The position numbers and the translations under genes are program-made. A stretch of 64,000 bases of DNA from Echinococcus granulosus (lineage: Eukaryota; Platyhelminthes; Cestoda; Cyclophyllidea; Taeniidae), in assembly GCF_000524195.1 (NCBI RefSeq), contig NW_020170419.1, positions 146,767 to 210,766 on the forward strand. The letters are read 5' to 3'. A model generated the notes under the pieces. It made no database searches. It saw nothing but the letters and a program-made list of their open reading frames with translations, and was not told the origin of the DNA. The number at the start of each line of letters is the position of its first letter. Within the stretch, counting starts at the first letter, position 1. Positions 23,901 to 38,900 of this stretch are shown here, piece by piece.

Positions 23901-26900
23901 GAGATGGACCTGGTCGCTGCGGCGGGTTCTAATCCTTTACCGGTGGAATGCTCCACAGGGAGATGCGACTGCTGCATTGTGGCGGTGTGATCGTCGGTGT
24001 CGTCTGCTCGGACACCGCCTTCTACGCCGGCTCTGGCTGCTTCTACGCTGGTACTAGTCCCACCACTCGCTGCAACCATGGCAGCGTCGACCACGGCCAA
24101 TTGCATTGGCATGGTTACCGCCAGTTCATTGGCTGCGCCAAGGTCAAGAGCAATAAAATTGGGCAGGATCTATCGAATACCCTGTGTTGATGAAGTACAT
24201 GCCCTAGTGTATAAGTGCTTATGTGGTTTTTCGCCTCATTAAAGTAATCGAAAAATACTTTAAATGAGGAAAATAACCAATTAAAATAAAACGCAAATAT
24301 CATACCTTTGCCAAGAAAGTGGAAAGATCAATAGGTCCTAAAAGTGTCTTTTTTTTGTGAAGAGATGCAAATTTCCTGTCTGTTCTTGGAAAAACATGTA
24401 CGTTATTTTGGGTTGGACATACTACTTATATCAACTAGTAGGTTAAACTCAGGTAGAATGACGTGTAACTTTCTGTACGGACGAAATTCCCTCCCAAATC
24501 GAGGGTACTGACTTGATAAAGGTAACAAAAGTGAGTCAAATAGTCTAACCACCAGGCAGTGAATAATCTGCCAAAGAGGTGGACGAAAAAAGGTTTGATA
24601 TGTTTGAGATGGGCAATGCGGGAGTGAACAATTTGTGACTTCACATTAAAACGCCAAAATTGATTGACAAAATAACGCTGGGACTTGTTTTACTCTAAAT
24701 TGCGGAAAGAGCGGTCTTATGAGTCCGCACAGGTTGAATATCCGACTGTTTATGTTGGTGCGATTAATGACGAATCGGCGGAAGACTCAGACGGTAGCGA
24801 CAAGTGAAGAACAGTTGCATTTTCATTGCCTAGTCATCACATTGGAGAAGACTAACTAAGAGAAGGCTAAAACACCCTCCAGTATCGAGATCTACACACT
24901 AAAAGGCCATTGATGATGTTCCAACCAATCGTATATGGCCTCGAATGTAGATACTCTGAATTTTCCCCAGAGAAGCGACCTAGACCATAGCCATTTCCTA
25001 TTTTCACTTCCAGACAAATTTCGGCACTGCAGGACATCATACGGTCTTTGGTTCAGACGCTGGGGTGGATTCTACCTCGAAAGGCTTTGTCATGGAGAGG
25101 ATGTGGTCGTCAAGACTTCTCACCACATCTACAGTGTACATTATCGCTGGTAAGTAGCACCTTCCGATCCACCTTCAGGGCACACAAGGCAACCTGGTGT
25201 CAAAAGCAAAGAGTAATGGTGGAGGGGACTGAGGTTGTAGCTCAAAATGAGGAAGAGGAGTGTGCTCTTTTTAGCAGAGTCCACAGACGAGATGCGTGAA
25301 GGTGGTAAAGAGCCAATTGATAGGCCTCCAAATCACTTGTTACCTACTACTATTAAGGCTTAGTCGCCTCCACCACGGATTATGAATCGCTTTTCTCAGG
25401 TCATGCAGGTATCATCCGCTTCTTCCATCATCGCCCATGATGATCACCACTGATGGTTGCTCTTCACACGTTCATCTGTCGATGGCCTCCAATCACTTTG
25501 ACGAACTCCTTTATAGTTGTGAAGGAGTCAGCTTCCTCCTGTACATGATGTGATGCATTGAGGCAAATCTGGTTGATGAATTCATCATCACCAGAATTCA
25601 GGCACAGTTTTACCGGAGATGGTACACCACACCTTCCTCCACTGCTTCATAACGAAGCTGACGAGAAGCGTTAACAGAGTTAAGGCAGAGATAGCCCTGC
25701 AGCGACAAAGCGACACATTCAAATCACATTTGTCAGGTTCAGCTGGCACTCGGTGATAAGCAAATGGTTGAAGGAAGGCAGAGCATGGAAGAGGGCCAAA
25801 TGTGAAGGAATTTGGACTGACAGGCTGTCTCAAGTCTGTCAGATGCAATTCACACGTCCTTTCAAGTTACACCAATCACTGTGGCAATGTGAACAGTCAG
25901 AGGCGAGGACGTCACAACGGAGTTCTTTTTGGTCAGTCAGTCGACCGGTATGATTGAGTTGGTGGTCTGTGACGAATAGGCACACGACTGCCGACTGGGA
26001 ATAGGGGACACGGAATGGTTCCACGCCCTGTCATATTCGTTTGTGAGGTAGTCCAGCTGAAGGACGTGAACTGAAGTGCTTGAAAATTGGACGCAGAGAG
26101 GAAAAACATTGCGGGATGCGAAATTGGACGGTTTTCTGTGGTTGTTGGCACCCTCAGGAGTGTTGTTCGCCACGACTGTACACACCAAGCATTGCCTAAT
26201 TGACCTTTCCAAAAGCCCTACCTCCCCAACGCTGGACGGTAAGACGTGGTCGATGTGGTGATGATGCAACCTTGCGGTACTCATAAAATATCTGGAAGTG
26301 TTGAAGTGGGGTACACACAGGTGGCAATGTCATTCCCAAATGTGGACCTTGGGACACATGATAACTCCTGAGCGTTTGGTGTGTTTTTGCAGCTGCTGGA
26401 GACAATAATCAAGTACCACAAGGGGGTGTTCTCGCCCGACTTGGGACTAGAGAGTGGTTGTTTCATACCCGAGGACTGGGACAAGGCGTTGCTGACAGGC
26501 GAGGCGTTGGCGGAGGTAATGGCTGCTTCCTCACCCGGTACCGCACCCGGCCTCGAATTCCCAACCAACTGGTGGACGCCACCTACTTGAAATGGATGCT
26601 GGTGAATCTACAGCTTCTCTAACCCTCAATTTCCCTCGCTCAGTCATTAGTATCGACTTCAACAGGCGCTGGAATTTATTGGAAGTTGTGTTGGAAGACA
26701 CCGAGTATCAAATCTAGTGTACTACTTTCAAGGTGATCGCCTCCTCTCCACCACTGGTTCATCAAGGACCATGTAATAACCGAAAGTACACTACAAGATA
26801 TGCGGTGGCCAGAAAGTGATGATTTTGTGGGCAAAACCAACTCCGATATATCATGCAGGTACAACTAATGGTTGCTTTCTCCCTAACAAAGCGGATTCCT

Positions 26901-29900
26901 CAATGAATTCTTTTGTTATCCTTCTTGTAATAGCGCTTCCTAATCGAGAAAAGGAGTAAAATTTCCATTTCTTCCCCCTTAGGAGAAAGTTGATGAGGGA
27001 TTAACCCTTGGGGTAAATTGTCTAGGTGATGTGAGGGATATGAGTTGCACCAGAGCCAGAAAGGGGGTGCAAATGACCTTACCATTGACAAGTACTTCAT
27101 CACCGATGGATTGGATGAAGGAATTACTCGGCTCCAAGACAGCTGTCAAAGGTAGATGTAGTTGAGCATACTTCTTGTCCCGTGGTTCAACTTTACGGAG
27201 AGGCGCCTCTGAGTCGACATTCACGTCAGAGGGATGTGGGGACTGACAGGATTGATAGCTCCGATGGATCTACAAAGAAAGTGTGTTCAGGTCGGGTCAA
27301 GAGGTGGTGATTTGAACGCCGTATTGGCAAGAAATTCAAGGAGACCACAGTGCCCGAAAGTTCGGTAGCTTGGCAGTGACAACCTCAGCCCACAGTATGC
27401 TAGTCATTCATGGGAGGATTCAGCGCATGGAATGGATGATCGAAGACACCTTCTTGTGGAGTCGCAAAGGATTACGTTTTACGACTTTACTCTAATCGTA
27501 GAGGAAAATTCGCCAAGAATGGAGGGATTTGAAAGCAAGTTCAAGGGAATTTTCCGCAGCCGGATCCACACAAACCTACCTGGTCAAGTTTACGACGTCG
27601 TGGACTGGACTTGTCGTGGGTGAACGTCTGAGAGAAGTGCGTCAGACGCTGATGAAAGGCAGACCTGGAAGAAGTGTACGTGGTAGTGGTGGTGGCAGCA
27701 GTGGAGGTATCCACGAGGAGGATGGAGGAGGTGGTTGGAGCAGTAGTGATGGCACTCGGGGGACTGATTGAAGGGTTCACCTGTGCACCACCCATGGCAA
27801 CTTGTCGCATACGCGCGAAAGTGGAACGCAGGAGGCTGCTCTTATGATGCGAGGATCCTACGTCCAGCTTAGGACTCGATGAATCTACGGAAACAGAGCT
27901 ACACAAGTTAGTCGCACATTCAGTCTTCCGCGACACCACAACGAAGTGGAAAAAAGGATTAAAATCAAAGTATTGTGGACCTTAAAGAAACGCTCCTAAT
28001 ACTGAGAATTAACACACGACAGCTCAAAGCGCTAAGAAGGTTGGAAAAAGTCGCAGGAAAACTCTTCAATTATTCAGATATGCCATACGATGCATTTCTT
28101 GGTGTAAAATGGCGGCAGATTTGCTTATGCGTCAGAAGAACTGACAATTAATCAAATGTCAAGTTTTAAATTGGCCCACGTGACATGGCCCCTTGAGTTT
28201 TTTCCCCCTTCACGACCAAACCATGCATCTTTTCTAAACAAAATCTTCGGTGAATCCCTCCTTAGAATACGTACTCCGCCCTTATTTCTCCCATCCTTCC
28301 CCCCTCATCCCTATCCAAAGATGTGTAGAACACTCCACATTCCTTCCGAAATACGATGTAATTTGAGACCAAGATGTAAGTCGCCTTAATGACATCTCTC
28401 GCCATTGACAAAGCCGACAAGATTGCCAGGTGAGAAATTGTAAGGCATCGATGAAGTAATTAAAAACTTTATTCACTTGACATATTTGTTGACTCCCTTG
28501 ATTGCGACATTTAAAAGGCGCCACTCAAAGTAACCGTTTGAAGAAAGGCGCCAAAAGAGATTGACCTAGGATAAACAAACCTTGGCACAGAAGTCCCACT
28601 TTCGGCCTCAATGAAAGGTCGGTTTAACCAATGCATCTGCAGGATATTTTTAGCCCCTTCAACTCTAGGTCACGATAAAGTGCAGCTTGACCTTAACAAC
28701 TCGTACTAATTTCAAGTGGTGGACGATGGGAGTGTCCGCAAATAAAATTGTCCAAAATATTCCCGCCTAATGCCCATCAAAATTAACAATGGCTCAAGCT
28801 TATTTTCCGCATTAAAACCATCTATTTGAACAAAATCAATCCCACAGAACATCTCTCTTATTCTATGGAAACTATGAACAAGATATAGCTACTAATTTGG
28901 TCACAAACTTGCTCCTCTACAGGCTACATTACCAACTGGAACCCACGTGACTTCGCGTTTGCTCGACCATTTAAATGTTAGAAAAGGATTTTTTGTAATT
29001 TTGTGCCAAAGTTGACCACAAAGATATCTTTGATGAAAATTATTACGACGATCCTGCTAGCGCCGTGACCATGGGTGCATTAGTTACAAAACTTCTCGCC
29101 AAAATGTCAAGAAAGGTGTGGGGAAAGAAATAACGCACGTCCGATCTGGGTTTCAAAGGCACTGCTTTTAAGAATGCCAAAAAGCAGCGTGCGCCTTTTT
29201 CTCTCTTCTACTAATGGCAGAATTTCCATTTTCCTAATATGGACCTACTATTTTTGGGGGCGTGAATTTTAATTACCAATTCGCTATACTGCAAAACTGA
29301 TTCGAAAGTTTTTAAAAAAAAAAGGAAAATAGCAAACAGCAGCTCGGAAGTGAGCAATCTTAACAAAGTTTAGTAAATGAAATGCTTAAAACAAAATATG
29401 ACAAAGATACAAATACATTAGCAAAACAGTATGAATATAATTTTAAAGTAATGATTTGGCAACTTTTGAAAAATGAATGTTTAGTTATTTGCTTTTTTGC
29501 ATTTAATTTATATTGCCATCAATATTTAAAACAATACTCAAGTAACCAATCAAGCTCAAGGAGCATAAAGGGGAGGCTTTAATGAGCCCTCAAGGCTGTG
29601 TCTAATGCGATTGGTCAAGGACGTAAGCCATGACAATAAAATTTCTTTTAGGGACATGTCCTGAAACCCTTTGTCCACCACCTACCATGAGGAGAAGATT
29701 GGATAGAAGTAGAACTGGCGCCAGATTTCGAGGCTCCAGAAGAGGATTTTTTCAGCGAAATTCGTGATTTCGTTGAGACGGGATCCAAACTTCCAGTTTG
29801 ACTTCGGTTCATGTGGACACCGAAGCTGGCAGCCAGCGTCTCCGCGGCTACCATCAATGGAAATCCACCTGGCGGTCCGGCCACTCCAAGATTGCCTCCG

Positions 29901-32900
29901 CGATTGTTCTGACCGGAGTTGAAAAGACTGCTTATGCCTGTCCGACTGCTGTCGGAGGCTGTCTTCTGGCTGCTGGAAGACTCCGACTGATGGTGAGGAG
30001 GGGGAAAACACATAAGATTAGACCGAGTGTCTGGTGATTCCCGCCTATGGTGCAGTAAATCGGCTAAAGTGACGCAAGCACGGCATCAACACTGGTTACC
30101 TGCTATTTTGGTTAGTTACCAGGCTATTCCAATCGCGTCGTGCATAAATAAAACCTCATGCTCCTATAGGAATCCGGTTTTGGGCTTAGTGTAAGCTGAT
30201 CAATGACACTACTGGTTAAGTCTGGCGGGCAACAGTTGCTTTGACCTGTATGGCATTTCAAACGAGGGCGGTTTGGGCTTCATCCGTTCATTTACTGCCA
30301 ACAGTGTCATTAGGGATAACCCAAGTTCATACGGGCAAAGAAATTGACAACTATCCATTTGATTGGGTAAAGTGGTGTTTTTGTCGTGGGTGGGGCCGTT
30401 GGTCATTGAAAAAATTCTCTCTAAAGATGTTGAACTGAAAAGTCGAAAGCCTATTGGGCGATTTCTTAAGTTTTTACGGGTCGGTTGATGGCACGCCCTC
30501 CCAGACAACAAACCATTCAACTTTTTTGGCTTTATGGAAAGCTTGGGGAGGTATATTGGTGACAGCGACAACTGAGTCAGAAGCCTCTTTGTCAACTGGT
30601 CACCAAATTTGCGGGGACTTCCTACGGAAGGGCTAAAACGACAGCTTCTCTGGGCAGCGTTCCATCTTCGAGTACCCCTTTCCCCCTAAATCACAGTCAA
30701 GTTTATCCACTCGCAAATGGCCTCAAAACGAGGTGACTTGTACCATAGCCCGAGACAATGCGATTTTGTCTCGTTCTGTCACTTTTGGACGAATATCGTG
30801 ATGAAAGGGAATGAAGGTGAAGACCGTTTTAGCTGTAGAACATCATCCAGCGTTTAGCATATCTGGAACGGAATGGTCCGCTCGTTAGGCGATGTGGTAT
30901 TCCGAAATTGAGGGGGCCATTACCGGTGCTGTGACATGATTGGTCATAGCTCAGACAAGGACTTGTTACTGGAAATACAAGCTCATAGTTCAGTGACATT
31001 TATTGGGATGTGCATTTAGCTTTACGACCACTTCTGTCTTTGAAGGTTTTCCCACCACTTTAGCGGTATGGTCTTCCGCCTCCGCTGTTTGACACTCTGC
31101 CCTTATGCCTTTTAAGTTTTTGGGAAGGCTTGGACCGCAACATGTGCAAATGCAAATTATTTAACAATGAATCGCTAATTCGTAATATAACTTAAAAGTG
31201 AACAAACTACTGAAAATGCATTTGGAGGCCCATTAAACAAATATAAAACTTCCAACTATCTGAGAGTCACAAATTTATGCAGCTGGTTCAAACAAATAAA
31301 ATCCCACAAATGCGGCAGAATCTAAGATGCGAAATAGAACGACTCTTAGCCAGATAAATTATTCATAAAAATCCTTCTTGAAGTTTGTGTCGACTGGAAA
31401 ATGTTAATGGATATCAACGATTATTACCACCTTATCTTATCTACCTAAGGTTTACGGTGGTTACTGTAGTACATAAATAGACGGTAAATGGAGGATATGC
31501 TCCAAGCCAATTCAAAAAATGAATGAACCCTTTAAAGCCTATTTAATAGGAAGTATCAACCCGCTATTAAATGGGCACTTTCCATCCACTATTTGTGGCA
31601 CCCGCTCGAAAACAAATATTAACTAAATACGACTAAAAGGGAACTCGTTTTTTCCCGATTCAATGAGGCAGGCGGGATCATTTGACCCTAAATTATGCGG
31701 ATTCTCTCCACGCTACTAACGCGCGAGTCATTGTGAAAGGGAAGAAAATCGAAAAGAGGTTCCAGAAATTCTATTCACTGGTTAATTGCAGGAAGGACTA
31801 ATTCTCTTCACGGATTTACACAGTCACAAATCGCAGTTACCATGGTAGATTTAGAGCAGTATGCAACATTCAAACTAACTGCCATGGAGACAATTTTGAC
31901 TGGTCCCTGGGCGAACTTTAAATTGCCAAATTTAGAAAAAAAAACATTTCGAAATTCAATTGCATCGCAATTAGAATGAATAATTAAGGGTTTGTGGAAT
32001 ATCTTTCCAACTTACTATAAGGTGAGGTTAAAACGAACGATTCCAAATTTAACTAATTTATCATTATAATGTGCTAATCATGATTAAATGGCTTGGTTCA
32101 AAAATTCCATTTCGGAGATAATTAATTGCAATAAACAATAATTAACCTAATTCTGGCTGCTTTTCCCCACAATGCCAATCAGTTCCGTAGCATTAAACCG
32201 GTTATTTTAGGCCAAATGACCTATTTGGACGCCTATAAGGCTGGCGCAAGGTTCAATCCAGCCGGAAATTCAAATTACCAGCGTTCAAATGGATTAGAAA
32301 TAAGGCCTTTATTAGCCTCACCTCACTTACGAACCAACTCATTCGCAAGCCGCAACGGTACATCCATTTAATAGGGTAGAAAGTGAGTAGACTCCACTAC
32401 ACAGCTTCGTATGTACCGACTACTCATCCATAGTTCGTGTGTAATGCAGAGGTATGTAAAATTCCAGACACGTTTGCGTGCGCGCGTTTTCTGCTTAGCC
32501 ATTTAAGAGGCGCTTCTGTGAGTGATCAGAATTTTAGACAGACAAATGGCATTGGCTACTGACTTTATTCCAATCAGCCCATTCCCAGTCCCCTTCTCGC
32601 TTTCGTCCCGGTTGCCTGCGCAACTCTGTTTAGTTTGCCCACTCTCGCTACCCTTTGACACTGCCTTGTAGCGGGAGTGCACACACGCACGCACACACAG
32701 GAAAAATGCGTGCGTGGGTACACTGAAAAGGGACCATCGCTAAACTCCCACTGTATGGGCTCAAGGTTGCTTGTTGCTGGCATGGGAATTATCGTTGCTT
32801 GCAGAATGCACAAAAATTTCCCTTCTGTTGAAAAGTTTCTTCTTTTAAGCAACTTTTTAACTAAGTATGATAAGACACTAGAATTCAGCGTGACGGTATG

Positions 32901-35900
32901 CAAATCTTCCACAAACTCATAAATTTAACAACGAAGTTATTTTTAGAGGCAAATGTCTTTTTAAGTTGAGGCAAATTTCCAGACATAAAGTATCCAGGGT
33001 TTGCCATCAAATTTCTCCAATTTTATGTCCTCTAGATAAGTGAATTGCATAAAATTTGGGGGTTTACAGTACTTGCGAAGTCACTACGCCTTGAAGTTAG
33101 CTGTAGGACAGGACTTGAAAAATTAGTTTTCACTTCATCAGGTTCTCAAAAGCAGCGAATTACTACTTTATGAGGAGAAGAAATGATTACTTGGAGGATT
33201 GAGGGGAGCGAAAGGCGGAGAAGGAGTAGGAGGAAAGGTGTGGAGTTCCTCAGGCAACCAGCAAAATTGTAGACTAAGCATCAACTCCTCGCACATCATA
33301 GTTGGGGATAATTTGATGATGAATTTTAAGGCATTAAAGCTCAAAAATATGCTTTTAATCAGCGGGCAATATTCTTGGGCCAATCTCCACAGCCTAAGAT
33401 CTCCCGTCAACGGCTTGTTGTATTCTCCCGTTTTGGTGGGGTATATTACGATTTCAGCAAAGACCAGAGAGGAGGTGGCTGAAAATGTGGAAATTTTCCA
33501 AAATAAGGGTTAAAATGGCGTCTAGTGTTGATATGCCCCCCATTCTCGCGATCTTCGCGGCATCATAACAAGTACGACCACCTACAGTAATGCGGTGAAG
33601 GTATGTGAATCGCACAATCAAACGATGCCTCCCTACCCTACTGTTTGAACGGTACCCAGATAGACGGCAGGAGAATAATTAAATGCGATCGAAGCAGCGA
33701 GGAGGAATAGATGGCGATTTGCAAAGTTGTATGATGTCAAGAGGTAAGTAATTTGGTAAAGTCGTTGTTATGGAAGTGGGAGAGTGATCAAAAACGGCCC
33801 CAAAGCCGGGACTCAGAGGACACAAGGGGCTATGTGGTGATACGCCACTGGCATTACAGTGGTGGTAAAGTTCTGTACCGGCGTCTAGGCCTCTCCATAC
33901 CTCCTCCTCGATACTGAGGTGGATTATTAGAAGAGGGAGAGAAATTCCGTGCACAACAAAACTTATTTATTTGACGATTTTTACCTAATTTAACAACTCA
34001 ATAATTGGAAAAAGATAACTTTTCACCTATGGATTCCCCCACTTTTCTACCCAAAAAGTCCTTCGAGCCAAATATGAGAATTATTAATGCAAGGACTTCA
34101 GTTTGGATGAAAACGAAGGAAGAAGGATTGAGAATTTCTCAAAACAACTTCTTAAAATAGCATTGGAGACAGGATAATTTATTGCGTTCATAGCGCCACT
34201 TCAAGAATTGCGCAGGAAATTACATGAGGAAAAATGCAAGAGGATGTAAAACATTCCCGAACTAATCACTATAATTAGGAAGGAATTTCGTAAAAATATA
34301 TAGCTCTACACCGTCCCCTCCCCCAAAATTGGGCAAATTTTTTCGCAAGTTGTTATAAACTATTGAAAGAATTCAAGCGCCTTGTGGCCACCAGATTTGA
34401 ATTAATGTCCAAATTCCACCATCTACTTTCATTGCGGAATATTGTGACAGGTAGAATACAAAAACAAAATTCACGCTTTCTCGAAGAACTATTTGCAATC
34501 CACCGTTACCCATGACACGTAAGAATGCCACTTTCCTATTTTTTAATGACGAATTTTTAGGGCAAATATTACCGCCTACTTAAACTAATTAGCAGAACTA
34601 GAAGCCATAAATTCCATCGGCTTTTAAGACAGAAATAACGTCTTACGCAGGAGTATCCTATTTCTTCGCGTCTTAAATTTCACCAAAAACGTTACTCCGG
34701 TATTACAAATATTCCTTTAACCTGGAAATTATTTGATTTTTCACTGATATCAAATCCAGGAGATTTCATTTAAACAAATTAAGTAGGAGATTCTGTTCAG
34801 ATGAACGTTTGGATTCAGAAGGGATCTTTGTAGAGAGAGATGTGTAAAAGATGGATGGAAGAAGAGGGTGGGATACGGGATAGGTAAATTCAGAATGCAT
34901 GTATGCAGGATGGAGTGGATAGATGGATGACAACGTATTTACCAGCAGAATTTGAAAGTATAGTGCTGGATGATACCGAAAAAGGCAGTATTTTATTTCA
35001 CGGGATTTCAAAGCTTCTTGTGTCCCCAAGCACAGCAAAACGTTAGCCCAAGAGGGAAGTTATTCAATAACACCGAGGTTATCCATTTCCTTTACGAAAC
35101 GTTGCACGGACATATTACGACTTTACTTAAACAAATTAAGTAGCGTGAATTTTACGCATCAGCTTAGCACGAGTGTAGCGGTGTAAATCCGCAGCTAAGT
35201 TGAATGAATTTTTTCCATCCTTAAATCACGCGTAAATGAGGAAAGCGCATTTAGGTCCCCTATAGTTCAGGATGCTAAAGCCCCTGTTAACAAACAGACC
35301 TCAATATAAAGAAGGCGAATTAGTGAATTGTTACGCCAAAAATCTGTGTTTTGGCACACTTTTGTGAACACAATAAAGACAACTTGCCACTTTCTTGCCA
35401 ACTTTTGGCTCTCATGGAATCGAAAACTTGGTCACATTACGCAACACCTCGGTAGTGATGGCTTCAGTGGGTGAATTTGACAAATTCACGGTTAAGTAAG
35501 GATGGGAAAACACCTAATTATCAGAAAATCATAGCCTATTGTTCGTAAGGCTTATCCAGCAAGGTAAAAGCTTACTGCAACCTCTACTCTTACAATACTT
35601 TCTGCCTAATGAGTCATAGAAAATGGAGTATAAGGTGAACCCTCTGCATCCTCCACTCGTATATTCTCTTTTAGATGTAGTCATACGACCATTTAAGAAC
35701 GGGACGTGCTGGTGACCATCGTACAGCAAGACATTTTATCAAGTCGTGGGATAAGCTGTGTCACACACCCTTTCATCATTAAATTTTGCAGCATGCGATA
35801 TGAGGTCTAGCATATCTGAAGACTTTCATGGCCCTGTCCGAGGAAGATTTTACTTGAACCCCTTCAATGTAAGACGTAATTATTGCCTGGTCTTTAGGAA

Positions 35901-38900
35901 GTGAGTGACACCTAATGATCAAATGCTGCAGCAGAACAACGCAATCATAATTTATCTACTGAGCGGAGGAAGTGGTGGGTACTTTATAACTGTGGAATCG
36001 GGTTTTTGGGGTGGACAATGGGAGAAAACAAATGACGCACCCGCGAAGCGAAGTGTATATCTCCCCTATCACCTCTCTCAAATGTTCTGCATCGTCTACA
36101 GGAACGTTACGAGACCTTAACACAGAGCTCACTTTTCTCAAGTCACTTGCACTGGATAAGAACCATTTAGGTCGAATTGATGATAATCCTGGAAGGTGAA
36201 CAAGAGGCCAGCGCAGATAAAATCCCCACACACCTAATAGTGGGTTTTCACAAATTCGTTTCACTGTCCGGTAGAAAGTGAGTCAAAAGAAAAGAGGGAA
36301 AGAAAAACGAAGTTACAGCGCTACCGACAAATGAATTACCTCATCTGTAGGATACACCAGTATCTTCACTATCAACTGCTCATTAAATCGAATTCAGCAG
36401 TCATTTCGGTAGAAGAGTCCTTTGTTTTAATCTAACATACCGCAATGCACCGACTAAACTTCCTTGCCACTTGTAAAAATGGTGTTTGACTAGAACAGCG
36501 TAAGCGATGTAAAAAGTCCACCTCTACGATAAAGAGGGTAGCAAAGATCAGAAACGGATATGCCATATAACCGATCCTCCCCGTTCTCCCTAGATAAGTC
36601 TGTTGCCATCGACAATGCAGGCAAGAAATTTCCAAATGGGCAATATTGACATACCGAAAGACCCTTCAATTCAGCAATCACGGTTTCCAAGCGTTGATCC
36701 TGCTGAAGGAAGTACATTCGACACGTGTAGGCGGGCTCAGATATCTCCTCGTCGCGTACTCGGAAGGTACAGCAAAGCGGATACAATTGGCTAGACTGCA
36801 ATAATCCACAATTCATGATGGAGCGTAAATCCATGGCAGCGACATCGGACCAGGTCAATTCACAGTTGGACAGCGTGTGACTCCAGCTACCCTCGCAGAG
36901 GGACGGCGGAGTTTTTGACGGCTAGGAGAATGAAAGGCCACTTCTGCTTAAGTATGTAGAAATAAGGTTTGAGTCATTGAAAAGCTTAAAGCTTTGCAAA
37001 ATTGATTTCGTTTAGGTCTTTACTTCCAATCAATGCTGTGATTTAGCAATGGTCAGTATATGCTACTGAAATTTACTTAAGCAGCAAACATGAAAACTGA
37101 CTACTTTCCGAGATGTTTAACTCTAAATGCGATATGAGATGAAAAAAATACATTTTTGATTCTGAAGGTGATGTTTGCCCAAAAAATGTTGAATTTTCTT
37201 ATTAAAATTCAGTTCACTGATCAGTCAAACGTTTGGCTAGTACTTACATGGAATTGACACCTGTTCAAGTGTACGCCTAACAATGCAATATCTCCAATCT
37301 TCGCGATTTACACTGCTTTATATGCTGTTTAGTGCCGTGATAATATGATTGGAGCACTGAATTAGTGTCGAATTTGAGTCAGAACATCCATAAGGCACCA
37401 GCACTATGCCCCAATTTCACACTTCCCCGAAACAGACATACGAAATTTGCAGCAGAAAGTGGGGAGACCCATCGTGATCGGAGCAGCAGGCTGACCACGA
37501 GAGCTAGGAATGTCTCTCAAGAGCAAGGGTCTATAGGGTAAACTGACAATGTTTAAATCTGTATTTAACAGCACAGAACCTTCGATCGCTTCCAGACCTG
37601 CGTCACTCTGTAGCATGCGTCTAATAGGTATCCAGGCCTCCCTTTACAACAATGGAAAACTACTCTTCTAGAGTGGTTTGTCTTTTCACCACCCCAAAGT
37701 GGCTGGGTCGGGTAAACTTTAGGTATAACTACGTGGCCTTGAGTGCATTAAATCAAACCACGGAAAAGTAGATGGCAATGCATATAAATCGGGATCAGCA
37801 TTGATGTCCAGGAACTGGTAGCCTCTTTATTTGATGGAAGTGATTGTTTACACACCAGTAACATAAACATGACATTAAAGGGCCGTTAAAGATAGGCACG
37901 ATGGGTTCATTCGTCTGCCACAGAACCCAAATTCGTTTTAAAAGTCATTATCAGCGCAACTGGGAATAAACTGGAATTAGCTGCAGCAGCTGGATTTTTG
38001 CCAAAAGTTCTTGAAAAGTAAGTTTGTTACAAAAAAAGTCTGCTCATTTTTTCTGAAGTTTTGCAGAGCAATTAAGTCAAAGCCGAAACAATAGAGATTA
38101 ATGTGATTCGATCCTGAAGAAGTTGTTTAAAAAGCTAGGAGACCAAAAACCCCCGGCTTTGAACGGACATTTGGATAAATTTTAGTGAAATACATAATTC
38201 TAAGTTTTAAAATCCCACAATTATATCCACAACTGGTTGTCACCTAAAAGGTGTATTCAAACAAGTACGCATCACATATAAGAATAACTCTTTAATGGAC
38301 CGGCAAAGACAAAAAGTCCTAACAACTTTGGACTTTTTAAATATGCGAAAACCTCATGAATTCATTAAAAAAATCTCTTGAATAAAGAATATTAAGGGTA
38401 AGGGATATCAAAACAAATTAAGGAGAAAAGCTAGTAGTAGAAACGGCCTGTCAAATAGCAAATGAAAGGTGGAAGGTACTCAAGAATTGCCGAATTCTGA
38501 GTAAAAAGGATCGAAAGGCCCTCTCCCAGAGGGAAACGCTTTTGTTGAAACGAATTTTTTGGGTTCGAACGCAAAATTCTTCCTTTGATAGCCCAGTAAA
38601 GAATCATGAGTCGACAACCCTTGAGACAAACACGAAATCCTTCTGCACCTGTGAAAAAAACTTGCAGAAAAATTGAAAAAGTACTGCAGTTTACTCAGCA
38701 GGTTCCTCGGGTGATTGAAGGTGTTAGTGGTGCTTTCCCTAGAGCCCGATCAAATACCTCTTGAATCCGTCAGTTGAGTCCGATGAATGTGAACTTGTCT
38801 AATTTGCAAGCAAAATTCACCCCGGTTCAAAAACATTTGGAGTTCTCTGTCAGTAATTCGGCGTGACATTTGGAGGTATGATCTGCGGTAGCAGAGCAAA

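Noticed and set aside
30209..30595. 128-codon minus-strand open frame
   Set aside because: It lies in intron 6 on the coding strand but has no good splice acceptor and donor in compatible phase and no recognisable family.
33679..33954. Minus-strand open frame with a good acceptor near 33925
   Set aside because: The acceptor is attractive, but no donor keeps the frame before its stop and inclusion would break the phase between exons 6 and 7. It could only be an alternative terminal exon.
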